Assembly: GCA_030145845.1 (NCBI GenBank)
Contig: JAIXHJ010000003.1
Location: 248,426 to 312,425, forward strand
Length of the DNA: 64,000 bases
Reading direction: 5' to 3'
Source of the DNA: Pseudomonadota bacterium
Lineage (GTDB): Bacteria; Pseudomonadota; Gammaproteobacteria; Pseudomonadales; Oceanobacteraceae
Numbering within the stretch: the stretch's first letter is position 1; each line of letters starts with the position of its first letter. Both the position numbers and the translations under genes were made by a program. The notes beneath the pieces were generated by a model, which saw only the letters and a program-made list of their open reading frames with translations, made no database searches and was not told the DNA's origin. Positions 1-10,823 of the stretch are shown one piece after another.

Positions 1-10
1 AGGACAGGGG

Positions 11-1171
11 TTACGGTGGCGTTCTCATACCGGTAAGGCGGCAGAACCAGCGGCAGACATCTTCGATCAGGCGATCGTTGAAGTCATAGTGCGGACTGTG
101 GCACGGGGCATCGTGACCATGGCCGTCATCGGAACCGATCAGGGCAAAAGCGCCGGGCAGGGCTTTCAGGTAATAACTGAAATCCTCGGACGCCATAATC
201 GGCATGCTGTGACCATGCATTAAGGATTTTTCACCATAGAGTTCAGACCACGCCGCACGCGCATTGGCAGCCTGACGCGGGTGATTGATGGTGGCACTGT
301 ATCTGGGTTTATGTTCCACCTCACAGCTGACGCCATAAGCGGCGGCTGTGTGAGACGCAATATCGCTGATCAGCTGATTAATCTGGTGACGGGTGTCATC
401 GTCCGGCACACGGATGCTGCCGGCCATACGCACATTCTGTGGAATAACGGTCGGTGCATCACCGCCGTGGATGCTGGCAACACTGATGACCGCCGCTTTC
501 TGTGGTGCCAGCCGGCGGCTGGCGATCTGTTGCAGGGCCAGATGAATGGCACTGGCGGCGAGCAGAGGATCGGCACAGGCTTCCGGCTGACTGGCGTGGC
601 CGCCACGGCCGTGAATATGAATATCAAATGTACCGTTGCCGCACATTACCAGATCATCCGGGCAGGCAAAGGTGCCGTATTGCAGCGCCGGCCAGTTATG
701 CCAGCCATAAATTTCGCTGACGCCGTCCAGCGCTCCGTCGGCAATCATTTCCCGGGCACCGTGACCGCCTTCTTCTGCCGGCTGGAACAGCAGCACAATT
801 TTACGCGGCAGTGACGCTTCGTGTTTTTTCAGCCAGCGGGCGGCGGCCAGCAGGGTGGCGGTGTGGCCATCATGGCCACAGGCGTGCATGCAGCCGTCGC
901 GGGTCGACTGCCAGTCTTTTCCGGTCTGTTCATGAATCGGCAGGGCGTCAATATCGCCGCGCAGGGCAACCGCAGGATCGCTGCCGTCAGGATTAATCCA
1001 GGCGAGGGTGCCGGTGGTTGCACAGGGGCGCCACGGGATGTGCATATCATCCAGCTCGGCGCGTATGGCGTCGGCGGTTTCATACTCCTGCCAGCTCAGT
1101 TCCGGCCGGGCATGTAATTTCCGGCGGAATGCCTGGGCATACGCTACTGTGTCCTGCCAGTCGTTCGACAT
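11..1171 (-). CDS. M20 family metallopeptidase / amidohydrolase (hippurate hydrolase-like)
   Basis: A 386-residue zinc-dependent amidohydrolase of the M20D type, which removes acyl groups from N-acyl amino acids such as hippurate or auxin-type conjugates; the real substrate cannot be told from sequence. Visible motifs are HACGHD at residues 97-101 (Cys and His metal ligands), the acidic pair in PAEEGGHG at about 131-138, and a C-terminal SEDFSYYL segment with a downstream HSPHYDF. The dimerisation domain would sit between about 190 and 300. There is no signal peptide, so it should be cytoplasmic. The start is supported by a GGAG about seven bases upstream. It is followed by no partner gene inside the window, so operon context is unknown at its 3' side. 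Confidence 0.9.
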   Translation of the reverse strand: MSNDWQDTVAYAQAFRRKLHARPELSWQEYETADAIRAELDDMHIPWRPCATTGTLAWINPDGSDPAVALRGDIDALPIHEQTGKDWQSTRDGCMHACGHDGHTATLLAAARWLKKHEASLPRKIVLLFQPAEEGGHGAREMIADGALDGVSEIYGWHNWPALQYGTFACPDDLVMCGNGTFDIHIHGRGGHASQPEACADPLLAASAIHLALQQIASRRLAPQKAAVISVASIHGGDAPTVIPQNVRMAGSIRVPDDDTRHQINQLISDIASHTAAAYGVSCEVEHKPRYSATINHPRQAANARAAWSELYGEKSLMHGHSMPIMASEDFSYYLKALPGAFALIGSDDGHGHDAPCHSPHYDFNDRLIEDVCRWFCRLTGMRTPP

Positions 1172-1583
1172 AAACGTCTCCTGCCTGGTGTGTATTCATC
1201 CGCTCCGTTATTCCCGGGCGGACCACAGTATCGGGCTGCTGCCTGATAAAAGGTTGGTCTTTAACTCAGGGCAAGGAGCGTTCCAGTCACGGAAAAACAG
1301 CAGAATTTTTTTATCGGGCGGAATAAAAAATGAAGAAAATCAGCGCATTAAAAAATTGTAATGCTGCTGGTTTTACCGCCGTGCGGAGAGAAATCCGGAC
1401 AATAGTCAGCCGGATTAAAAAACGCTGACTGCACCAATGTGATGCTGCTGAAATATTCTGGTGCACGATTGCTGCGTGAAAGGGAGTGGCTGTGGGAACA
1501 GCCGGACGTACATCAGGATGAAGATAAGAATAAGTGCTCAGCAGGCTGCGTTGTGCACAGCCCGCTGAGTTATTGCCGTAACA
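1172..1583. other. gene-free stretch between amidohydrolase and outer-membrane protein genes
   Basis: About 410 bases without a convincing gene. It must hold the promoter of the M20 gene: on the minus strand TTGCCC and TTTTAT are separated by 17 bases about 70-90 bases upstream of its start, a weak candidate. The other end holds the terminator-like hairpin of the outer-membrane protein gene. A plus-strand open frame through the left half overlaps the M20 gene antisense and has no coding character. Confidence 0.6.
1537..1569 (-). terminator. hairpin downstream of the outer-membrane protein gene
   Basis: Twelve-base arms (CTCAGCGGGCTG and CAGCCTGCTGAG read on the minus strand, one G-U pair) around a nine-base loop begin about 14 bases after the stop of the 1584-2483 gene. 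A T-rich but interrupted tract follows, so it is a plausible but not ideal intrinsic terminator. Confidence 0.6.
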
Positions 1584-2483
1584 TCAGAAAGGCATGACGG
1601 CTTTTATCCACAAAGCATCGCCTTCGGCGCGGTTACGTACGGCCATTTCGCGGCTGTATTTGGCGCTGATAAACCAGCCTTTGCCACTGTCGTAACGGAC
1701 ATCCGGGCCGACAGCGAAAGCACGCCCGCGGGCATCGTCAACCGTATCGCCATTCTGTTGGTCATCGGTGATCTGCTGATAAAAATAACCACCAACACCG
1801 GCAATAAAGCCGTTGCCGAGGCCCCAGCCCAGCGCGTAGTCAAAAATCAGTTCCTGGCCATCTTTGTAATCGGTGGCACTGTTTTCGAAATTGTACGTCC
1901 ACATGCTTTTCAGACCGTAGTTCAGGCCGGCATTATCGATACGCGATACCCCATACACCGCCTGCATTGCCCAGTGGTTGCGGCCGATATTGGCAATTTC
2001 GTCTTCATCGTAGGAGCCGGTGGGTGCCGTGACATCAAACACCGCCACGGTGTGCAGCTGCGGACTGTGATGCCAGCCGAGGGCGGTGCCGAGTACAATA
2101 TCACCGACGCCGCTGTCGGTATCGCTGACGCCCGGTGCAATATCCACTTCCAGATCGACCAGCGGCACAATGGTATGGAAGGCCAGTGAACCACCGGCGA
2201 TTTCTTCGTTGGTCACCCACACCACACGCGGCACGACGGCATTGACGCTGACTTCAAAATCAGCGGAGGGTGATGCGTCCTCGCCATCGTTATCACGCAG
2301 GGAGTCTGCGCGGTAGCTCTGACCGTAGACCATGCCATAAACGCCGGGAGGCGGCAGAGCGCAGCAGGTATAGTTTTCAACACCAACGGGGTAACTGGAA
2401 CCACCGCCTTCGGTTGCCAGTGCCGGCATGCTGGCCGCTGCGATACTCAGGGATAACCACGCCAGGTGGGATTTGTTCATCAT
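1584..2483 (-). CDS. outer-membrane protein of the phenol-degradation meta-pathway (MetA/SphA-like) family
   Basis: A 299-residue protein with an N-terminal signal peptide (MMNKSHLAWLSLSIAAAS then an ALA cleavage site) and an alternating, aromatic-rich pattern ending in a hydrophobic strand ending AVMPF, as expected for an outer-membrane beta-barrel. The overall pattern matches the PF13557 family of putative outer-membrane transporters found beside aromatic-degradation genes. Here there is no catabolic neighbour. I chose the first ATG of the MMNK doublet because GGAG lies six bases before it; a further upstream ATG at 2495 would bury that site inside the gene. Ligand unknown. Two adjacent cysteines (TCCALPPPG) soon after the signal peptide are unusual for a barrel and could form a disulfide or bind a metal. 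Confidence 0.75.
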   Translation of the reverse strand: MMNKSHLAWLSLSIAAASMPALATEGGGSSYPVGVENYTCCALPPPGVYGMVYGQSYRADSLRDNDGEDASPSADFEVSVNAVVPRVVWVTNEEIAGGSLAFHTIVPLVDLEVDIAPGVSDTDSGVGDIVLGTALGWHHSPQLHTVAVFDVTAPTGSYDEDEIANIGRNHWAMQAVYGVSRIDNAGLNYGLKSMWTYNFENSATDYKDGQELIFDYALGWGLGNGFIAGVGGYFYQQITDDQQNGDTVDDARGRAFAVGPDVRYDSGKGWFISAKYSREMAVRNRAEGDALWIKAVMPF

Positions 2484-2825
2484 CAGTCTCTCCATTCTTA
2501 TTGTTTTGGCAGACTGCGGGTTCCGCTTGCTGACAGCACGCGCAGCCGCTGGTAATACACCGCTGTGCGGCCATTACGCTGAGGTTATGGTCACCGGAAC
2601 AGGGGATGCGGTCTAATATGTAATAAGCGCTGTTCTGATACTTTTAAGGTATGGGATGGCCGGCGCCCGCGGCAGCCGGACGGGGGAGAGGCGTTAAACC
2701 CTTGTCGTGAATTGCCAATGTGTCATGCCTCTGCGCTTTATAAGATGGGGCTTTGTCTGTCGGAATTCTTAGTCTTCAGGCAATATTGATCTATAGTGAC
2801 AATATTAATAATACAAGGATGCCTC
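2484..2825. other. divergent intergenic region at the left edge of the accessory island
   Basis: About 340 bases holding the promoters of two divergent genes and no credible gene. On the plus strand TATAGT at 2792-2797 with a weak TTAGTC 17 bases upstream could drive the DUF4041 gene with a short leader. The right end is AT-rich. No tRNA, inverted repeats or attachment-site-like duplication was seen here to explain how the island arrived. Confidence 0.5.
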
Positions 2826-4406
2826 ATGGAACCGGATTCCAATCAAACTGTTGCTCTCGTAATCGTCTTACTTATTTTTGTACTGCCACTGGTGTTCGCA
2901 TGGTTATCCAGATTACGGCGGATAAAAATGCAAAGGGAGAAAGATGAAGCCCTTAATGAGCTGAACGCGATCAAAGAAAAGTATGGTCCCGTCATCAATG
3001 CCGATAATCAGGCTCAGGATATTCTCAATCAGGCCAATCTCACCAGACATAAAGCGGAAACCTTTCTGCGTCAGACAGAGCTTGCCAGACAAGGGGTTTT
3101 GGATGAGGCGCGCTCCCGGGCCAGTCAGGAAGCTGCCGACATTGTTGAAGCGGCGAAGCAGAAGAAACGCAGAGTGGATGCCCAGGCGGAAAAGCTGGAA
3201 TCAACCCGTGACGGGATAATCTCCCAGGCCAAAGAACAGGCGCTGTCGTTGGTAACGTCTGCCCGTGAAGAAGCGCAGCGTATTGCCGGCGATGCGCTGG
3301 AGGCAAAAGAAAAGTCCGATACTTACAAGGCTGCAATTACTGCGATGCGTAACCAGATAGAAGGTTACCGCGACGATTACATCATTCCCAACCACACAGC
3401 GATTGATGATCTGGCTGACGATTTTGGTCATAAGGCAGCCGGTGAACAACTGAAAGCCATCCGTGCCAAAATCAAAATGCTGGTGAAAGAGCAGCAGGCT
3501 GCGACCTGTGATTATGCAGAAGCACACCGGCGCACCACAGCCATCCATTTTGTACTGGATGCTTTTAACGGCAAAGTCGATTCCGCGCTGGCCAAAGTTA
3601 AGCACGATAACTACGGCAAGTTAGAGCAGGAAATCAAAGATGCCTTCGCACTGGTGAATAACAATGGTGCTGCCTTCCGTAACGCCCGCATCGAACCTGT
3701 ATACCTTAAAAGCCGGCTGGAAGAACTGCGCTGGGCTGTCGCGGTAAAAGAGCTGCAACTGCAGGAACGGGAAGAACAGCGCGCTATCCGCGAACAGATG
3801 CGCGAAGAAGAAAAGGCCCGCCGTGAAATGGAAAAAGCCATTAAAGAAGCAGAAAAAGAAGAACGCATGCTGGCAAAAGCGCTGAAAGAAGCCAAAGCCC
3901 AGCTGGCTTCTGCCCACGACGACGAAAAAGCTGAGTACGAAGCCAAGCTGGCAGAACTGCAGGATCAGCTGATGGCCGCCGAAGAGCGTGGTCAGCGTGC
4001 CATCTCAATGGCCGAGCAAACCCGTCGGGGCCATGTCTATGTAATCTCCAATATCGGTAGCTTTGGCGAGAACGTTTTTAAAATCGGCATGACACGCCGT
4101 TTAGAACCGCTGGACCGGGTAAAGGAACTGGGCGATGCCTCCGTACCGTTTGAGTTTGATGTACACGCGATGATCTTCAGTGAAGACGCGCCGACACTGG
4201 AAAAAGAACTGCATCGGCACTTTGATCAGGATTCAGTCAACAAAGTGAATCCGCGCAAAGAATTCTTTGGCGTATCCCTGCCGGTTATCCGTCAGAAAGT
4301 GGAGCAGATGGGCATGAAAGAAGTGCACTGGACGATGAAGGCCGAGGCAGCGGAGTATCGGGAGAGTTTGGCTATTTCGCGGGAAGTTGAAGAGGTCAGT
4401 GCTTAG
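2826..4406 (+). CDS. membrane-anchored coiled-coil DUF4041 / GIY-YIG (T5orf172) protein
   Basis: A 526-residue protein in three parts. A single membrane helix lies at about residues 8-27, followed by basic residues, so the bulk faces the cytoplasm. A long charged coiled coil fills about 35-395, with the DUF4041 region in its central part and a run very rich in Glu, Lys and Arg before the nuclease-like domain. A C-terminal domain at about 402-490 has VYVISNIG and KIGMTRR, a GIY-YIG-type core of the T5orf172/MUG113 class. Such proteins occur in phages and mobile regions; their role is not established, and nuclease activity is inferred from the fold only. AAGGA sits six bases before the chosen ATG; an upstream GTG at 2796 lacks this. 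A degraded relative of its 3' end follows about 90 bases downstream. Confidence 0.85.
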   Translation: MEPDSNQTVALVIVLLIFVLPLVFAWLSRLRRIKMQREKDEALNELNAIKEKYGPVINADNQAQDILNQANLTRHKAETFLRQTELARQGVLDEARSRASQEAADIVEAAKQKKRRVDAQAEKLESTRDGIISQAKEQALSLVTSAREEAQRIAGDALEAKEKSDTYKAAITAMRNQIEGYRDDYIIPNHTAIDDLADDFGHKAAGEQLKAIRAKIKMLVKEQQAATCDYAEAHRRTTAIHFVLDAFNGKVDSALAKVKHDNYGKLEQEIKDAFALVNNNGAAFRNARIEPVYLKSRLEELRWAVAVKELQLQEREEQRAIREQMREEEKARREMEKAIKEAEKEERMLAKALKEAKAQLASAHDDEKAEYEAKLAELQDQLMAAEERGQRAISMAEQTRRGHVYVISNIGSFGENVFKIGMTRRLEPLDRVKELGDASVPFEFDVHAMIFSEDAPTLEKELHRHFDQDSVNKVNPRKEFFGVSLPVIRQKVEQMGMKEVHWTMKAEAAEYRESLAISREVEEVSA

Positions 4407-4474
4407 GGTTAATGCTTAGCACATAGACGGGTTTTCCTTCGAGCTTCAGCTAACTGGGTCCAGCGTACACTTAG

Positions 4475-4493
4475 CTCCCATTCTTAGTGGGAG
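4475..4493 (+). terminator. small hairpin after the DUF4041 gene
   Basis: Eight-base arms CTCCCATT and AGTGGGAG (one wobble pair) with a three-base loop, 69 bases after the stop codon. It is followed by A-rich rather than T-rich sequence, so termination would be weak; it may only be an RNA 3'-end stem. Confidence 0.35.
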
Positions 4494-4497
4494 AGAA

Positions 4498-4581
4498 AAT
4501 GCACGTAACGAGTTCTTTGGTGCGGCTGAGTATCAGGAGAGTTTGGTTGTAGCACGGATGTGTGAGTATGATGTGGTTTGA
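4498..4581 (+). pseudogene. decayed 3' fragment of a second DUF4041/GIY-YIG gene
   Basis: Translated in one frame this stretch reads NARNEFFG, then AAEYQESLVVAR, then a stop at 4579. The first block matches NPRKEFFG near the C-terminus of the intact upstream protein and the second matches AAEYRESLAISR at its very end; the roughly 24 residues between these blocks in the intact gene are missing. DNA similarity is also plain (AGTTCTTTGGTG against AATTCTTTGGCG; GAGTATCAGGAGAGTTTGG against GAGTATCGGGAGAGTTTGG). No start codon or upstream domain remains in frame. I read it as the stump of a tandem duplicate or of a replaced allele. Seen directly in sequence; the evolutionary route is inference. Confidence 0.75.
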
Positions 4582-4621
4582 TTAGTTATCAATCATTCAC
4601 ATGTTAATTGATGTGGTTTGA
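4569..4621. repeat. 13-bp direct repeat bracketing 27 bases
   Basis: TGATGTGGTTTGA occurs at 4569-4581 and again, identical, at 4609-4621. The first copy ends with the stop codon of the pseudogene fragment and the second contains the TTG that begins the next open frame. This could be a slippage duplication or the scar of an insertion or excision event. Confidence 0.85.
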
Positions 4622-5022
4622 AAATTGTAGGAATTATATTGAAATTCTCTGAGTATAAGGTCAATTCTGGAAAGCATAGGACTCCACCGGCAAAGTCTAA
4701 CAGGACTCAGTGGTTAGTAGATCCATGGCAGGAGCTCTCCTTATTCTGCTCGGCCTATGATAATGAATGGGTCGATTCATCTGGATGCTTGTGGGCGGCA
4801 AAAAAAGGTGTGGGAAGTAAACCAGCTGTTCTAGGGACAACAGGCTCACAGGAAGTTTATTTGGCTAAGTATGTTCAAGGTTCAAACGATGATTGGCATG
4901 GTTATCCAGTTTCAACTTCAAGGCAAGGTGATCGACCTCCAGATGAAGTAATAAAAGATTTTATTGAAAAAGGGATTATCGATAAAAGTTGTAGGCAAAA
5001 AATACTGAAAGGAAAGCTTTGA
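4618..5022 (+). CDS. unrecognised 134-residue protein, first gene of an AT-rich coupled pair
   Basis: I do not recognise this family with confidence. The frame has no ATG near its beginning; a TTG at 4618 or another at 4639 would have to start it, and an in-frame stop lies at 4609-4611, so it may be a gene whose 5' end was lost or replaced. The sequence has many Trp residues and a compact C-terminal core: DDWHGYPVS, then RPPDEVIKDFIEKGIID and a basic ending KILKGKL. Such a stand-alone small domain with one conserved-looking His is reminiscent of toxin or nucleic-acid-binding modules, but that is impression only. Its stop overlaps the next gene's ATG by one base (TGATG), so the two are almost certainly co-translated. 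Base composition is clearly AT-richer than flanking genes, suggesting transfer. Confidence 0.6.
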   Translation: MKIVGIILKFSEYKVNSGKHRTPPAKSNRTQWLVDPWQELSLFCSAYDNEWVDSSGCLWAAKKGVGSKPAVLGTTGSQEVYLAKYVQGSNDDWHGYPVSTSRQGDRPPDEVIKDFIEKGIIDKSCRQKILKGKL

Positions 5023-6068
5023 TGTTTTGTACTACGGTAAGAATTGAAGGTGATTATGTAGAATCTTTCATATATAGCGGAACGCTTTTTCTTTTTGATT
5101 CTGACGCAAAGGTAATTCTTGTCGATTGGCAGGCGCTGGTCGAGTTTATAGTTGATTATGAAGATCTTCTAAAGAATCATGAAATATCTGGGTATATCAT
5201 AGGTGGTGAATCTCTTAGTTGGATTCCGGATGAGGATGTTGAATACTATGTGGATATTGAAACTCTGCGGAGTTTCATTCGCCAGACGCTTGATCTTGGG
5301 TCAATGGCCTCTGATGTAGAGTTGTATAGTAACAAGATGTATGTCACTTCTGAACGAGGGGTTTCTCGTTGGGATTTTGATTGGAAGTCAAAAAATATTA
5401 GAAATAATAAGTTCATATACCAGGGGCTTTGTTTTTCTGTGTCGGCTAATAGTTATAATAGGGTTGCCTTTTCAGCTGGTCATAATGGTGCTTTTTATTA
5501 TTCGGATGTTAAGGGTAAAGATATTTTCGAATTGTCCGACGATGTTTGTGTAAGTCTTGATTGGCTTGAGAATAGAGCTGTTGTTAAGTCTGAATCAAAA
5601 TGCCATGTTTTTGATTTTCAGCCTATTCCTAGTAAAAATAGATTTAATGATAATAATTATTGGGAGTCTGTTAATGATAGTAAACTAATTTTTAATGAGC
5701 GCGAAGACTTTAGCCTGATTGATTCAAGCGGAGCTTTTTTGTTAGGTGATCAGTTGTGTGAGTTAAGGGATGGGAATGTTTGGGATGTTGGGGCAAATTC
5801 TTTGCTCCATCAATTTAATCGTGATTTCGATAGAGTGGATGCAGTGAAAGCTTTTGCGCTTGGAGTTGCGATTGAATCTTCTGGTGGGTTGTATGTACTG
5901 AATGATCAGATATTATTGTTAGAAGAATTTATTAATTGGAGAGTTTTTCCAAGAGCTAAGAATTATGGGAATCAAATACATTTGATCTGTGAGGATTGTT
6001 TGTCGGTGAAGACCTTTCCTTTTATTGAGGGTGTTAATTTTAGGTATAAGCCAAAATCCTTTAGTTGA
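5022..6068 (+). CDS. unrecognised 348-residue protein, possibly beta-propeller-like, coupled partner
   Basis: A hypothetical protein with strongly AT-rich coding sequence (long runs of Asn, Ser, Phe, Tyr and Asp), unlike the rest of the window. It has no signal peptide or membrane helix. The chain looks like repeated short beta segments, each with a Gly/aromatic pattern such as KMYVTSERGVSRWDFDW, RVAFSAGHNGAFYYSDV and VAIESSGGLYVLNDQ, which suggests a WD/propeller-like fold; that is inference from pattern, not a family match. AAAGGAAAG about eight bases before the ATG gives a good ribosome site, and the one-base overlap with the upstream stop implies coupling. The pair could be an effector and its binding/immunity partner, or a two-gene defence module; neither is shown. 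Confidence 0.7.
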   Translation: MFCTTVRIEGDYVESFIYSGTLFLFDSDAKVILVDWQALVEFIVDYEDLLKNHEISGYIIGGESLSWIPDEDVEYYVDIETLRSFIRQTLDLGSMASDVELYSNKMYVTSERGVSRWDFDWKSKNIRNNKFIYQGLCFSVSANSYNRVAFSAGHNGAFYYSDVKGKDIFELSDDVCVSLDWLENRAVVKSESKCHVFDFQPIPSKNRFNDNNYWESVNDSKLIFNEREDFSLIDSSGAFLLGDQLCELRDGNVWDVGANSLLHQFNRDFDRVDAVKAFALGVAIESSGGLYVLNDQILLLEEFINWRVFPRAKNYGNQIHLICEDCLSVKTFPFIEGVNFRYKPKSFS

Positions 6069-6102
6069 TGTTAATCGAAATAATTGGTTATTTTCTAGCA
6101 AT

Positions 6103-6130
6103 AAAAAGCCCGCAATCGCGGGCTTTTTAT
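6103..6130. terminator. bidirectional intrinsic terminator between island and gcvP
   Basis: AAAAAGCCCGC, a short ATC-G loop and GCGGGCTTTTT form a strong hairpin flanked by an A-tract and a T-tract, so it works for both the plus-strand island genes ending at 6068 and gcvP ending at 6153 on the minus strand. Confidence 0.93.
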
Positions 6131-6152
6131 TTGGCTTAAATTACGAAAGAAA

Positions 6153-9068
<2,916 letters not shown>

Positions 9069-9102
9069 GGGCGGGGACCTGTGGGTATAAATCAGTCTTC
9101 CA

Positions 9103-9127
9103 TGTGCCCGGCAGGACGCCGGGCACA
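9103..9127 (-). other. 10-bp-arm hairpin in the gcvH-gcvP gap
   Basis: TGTGCCCGGC and GCCGGGCACA are perfect arms around a five-base loop, in the 87-base gap between gcvH and gcvP. No T-tract follows, so it is more likely an mRNA-stabilising stem or partial block that lets gcvH RNA exceed gcvP RNA than a true terminator. Confidence 0.7.
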
Positions 9128-9155
9128 ACCGGTATGATGCAGTGAGGGTACGCTG

Positions 9156-9539
9156 TTATTCGCAGGTGGCAGCGTAAGCGTCGGCATCCATCAGGCCATC
9201 CAGCTCTGAGCTGTCAGCCAGTTCCATTTTAAAGAACCAGGCGTCGCCGTACGGGTCTTCGTTAACTTTTTCCGGCGCATCGGTCAGGGTTTCGTTAACG
9301 GCGATGATTTTACCGGCCAGTGGGGCGTAAATATCGGAAGCCGCTTTGACTGATTCGACCACGGCGATGTCCTGTTCGGCTTCGACTTCAGTACCGACTT
9401 CGGGCAGTTCAACAAATACCACGTCGCCCAGTTGTTCCTGAGCAAAGTCGGTAATACCGATGGTAACGGTACCGTCCGCTTCGGTACGGATCCATTCGTG
9501 AGAGGCAACGTATTTCAGATCAGCCGGGATATTACTCAT
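9156..9539 (-). CDS. gcvH: glycine cleavage system H protein
   Basis: A 127-residue lipoyl carrier protein that shuttles the aminomethyl intermediate between the P, T and L proteins. The lipoyl-lysine is K65 in [10 protein letters not shown], and the start [16 protein letters not shown] is typical. Length fits the family. It lies between gcvT and gcvP on the same strand, with a 38-base gap after gcvT that carries its ribosome site (GGAG) and an 87-base gap with a hairpin before gcvP. Free lipoylated H protein also feeds octanoyl transfer in some bacteria, but nothing here addresses that. Confidence 0.97.
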   Translation of the reverse strand: MSNIPADLKYVASHEWIRTEADGTVTIGITDFAQEQLGDVVFVELPEVGTEVEAEQDIAVVESVKAASDIYAPLAGKIIAVNETLTDAPEKVNEDPYGDAWFFKMELADSSELDGLMDADAYAATCE

Positions 9540-9577
9540 AATTATTCTCCAGTCTTAATTTACACAATCAGAATTTG

Positions 9578-10669
9578 TCAGAACTGCTTTTTACCATGAC
9601 GTACAAACGGCAGTTTTACCACCTGTGCCGCAACCTGTTTGCCACGTATTTCCACCTCGCACTGGTCGCCGGTGGCCAGTGGTACACGGGCGATGGCAAT
9701 GGAATTTTCCAGCGTTGGCGAGAAGGTTCCGGAGGTGATTTCACCCTCGCCGGCCGCGGTCAGCACAGTCTGGTGGGCACGCATTACCCCGCGGCCTGTC
9801 AGTACCAGTCCGACCTGTTTCATGGCGTTATCCGGGCTGGCGCTGCGGGCGGCTTTTTCTTCTTCCAGCGCGTCGCGGCCGATAAAGCGGCGTTGTTCCG
9901 GTTCCCAGGCAATGGTCCAGCCCATGCCGGCCTGCAGCGGTGAGACGTTTTCGTCCATATCATTGCCGTACAGATTCATGCCGGCTTCCAGCCGCAGGGT
10001 ATCGCGGGCGCCGAGGCCGGCCGGTGTAACCCCGGCATCCAGCAGTTGTTGCCAGAAGGCTGCGGCTTCTTCTTCCGGCAGCATGATTTCCAGTCCGTCT
10101 TCACCGGTATAACCGGTGCGGGCAAAGAACCAGTCGGTTTTCGGCAGGCCCTGGAAGACCTGAAGCTGCCCGATCAGTTCTGCCGCTTCGGGTTTTACCT
10201 GCTGAACGCTGGCAATGGCCTGTGGCCCCTGTACGGCAATCATGGCCAGTTCCGGGCGTTCGGTGAGGCTGATATCAAAGCCTTTACTCTGGGCTGACAT
10301 CCACTCCAGATCTTTTTCACGGGTGGCACAGTTCACGACGGTGCGGTACCAGCCGTCCATGCGGTAAACAATCAGATCATCAATGACGCCGCCGTTGTGA
10401 TTGAGCATGGCGGTGTAAAGGGCTTTACCGGTTTGCTGCAGGCGGGCGACGTCGTTGGCCAGCAGTTTCTGCAGATAGGCGGTGGCGTCCACGCCACGGA
10501 CATCGACAATGGTCATGTGCGATACATCGAACATCCCGGCCTGCTGGCGCACGGCATGATGTTCCTGAATCTGGGAACCGTAGTGAATGGGCATATCCCA
10601 GCCGCCGAAATCGACCATTTTGCCGCCGGCTTCGATATGTTTGTTATACAGCGCGGTTTGCTTTCCCAT
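9578..10669 (-). CDS. gcvT: glycine cleavage system T protein (aminomethyltransferase)
   Basis: A 363-residue tetrahydrofolate-dependent aminomethyltransferase that releases ammonia from H-protein-bound aminomethyl and forms 5,10-methylene-THF. The N-terminal [16 protein letters not shown] and MFDVSHM blocks and the [14 protein letters not shown] block near residue 225 are family hallmarks. It is the first gene of gcvT-gcvH-gcvP. The lipoamide dehydrogenase partner (L protein) is not in the window, as usual, since it is shared with other complexes. The leader is about 150 bases and contains a TATACT -10-like element but no glycine riboswitch that I can recognise. Confidence 0.97.
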   Translation of the reverse strand: MGKQTALYNKHIEAGGKMVDFGGWDMPIHYGSQIQEHHAVRQQAGMFDVSHMTIVDVRGVDATAYLQKLLANDVARLQQTGKALYTAMLNHNGGVIDDLIVYRMDGWYRTVVNCATREKDLEWMSAQSKGFDISLTERPELAMIAVQGPQAIASVQQVKPEAAELIGQLQVFQGLPKTDWFFARTGYTGEDGLEIMLPEEEAAAFWQQLLDAGVTPAGLGARDTLRLEAGMNLYGNDMDENVSPLQAGMGWTIAWEPEQRRFIGRDALEEEKAARSASPDNAMKQVGLVLTGRGVMRAHQTVLTAAGEGEITSGTFSPTLENSIAIARVPLATGDQCEVEIRGKQVAAQVVKLPFVRHGKKQF

Positions 10670-10711
10670 AGTCCATCCTGCTGGTGTTAATCCGGTAGCG
10701 GAAGAGAGCGG

Positions 10712-10717
10712 AGTATA
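10712..10717 (-). promoter_or_regulatory. candidate -10 element of the gcvTHP operon
   Basis: TATACT on the minus strand, about 43 bases upstream of the gcvT start; the sequence 16-17 bases further upstream (TGCCTG) is a poor -35, so an activator may be needed. Confidence 0.4.
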
Positions 10718-10823
10718 GCGTTTACAGCGATAACAGGCATCCCTCTTCTGACTGATAGCTGAACCATCGTACCGTTTTTATAAAGGGCGCCTGCCGTGGT
10801 GCCGGAGTAGCATAAAATCCGGC

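Noticed and set aside
2796..2825. GTG start 30 bases upstream for the DUF4041 protein
   Set aside because: The AAGGA ribosome site lies inside that extension and correctly spaced for the ATG at 2826.
4407..4497. Integron attC-like site after the DUF4041 gene
   Set aside because: GTTAATG and CAGCTAAC suggested core boxes, but they do not match the RYYYAAC/GTTRRRY pair in order or symmetry, and no integrase is present.
10670..10823. Glycine riboswitch upstream of gcvT
   Set aside because: Many gcv operons have one, but the leader lacks the conserved glycine-aptamer blocks on the minus strand and is short for a tandem aptamer.
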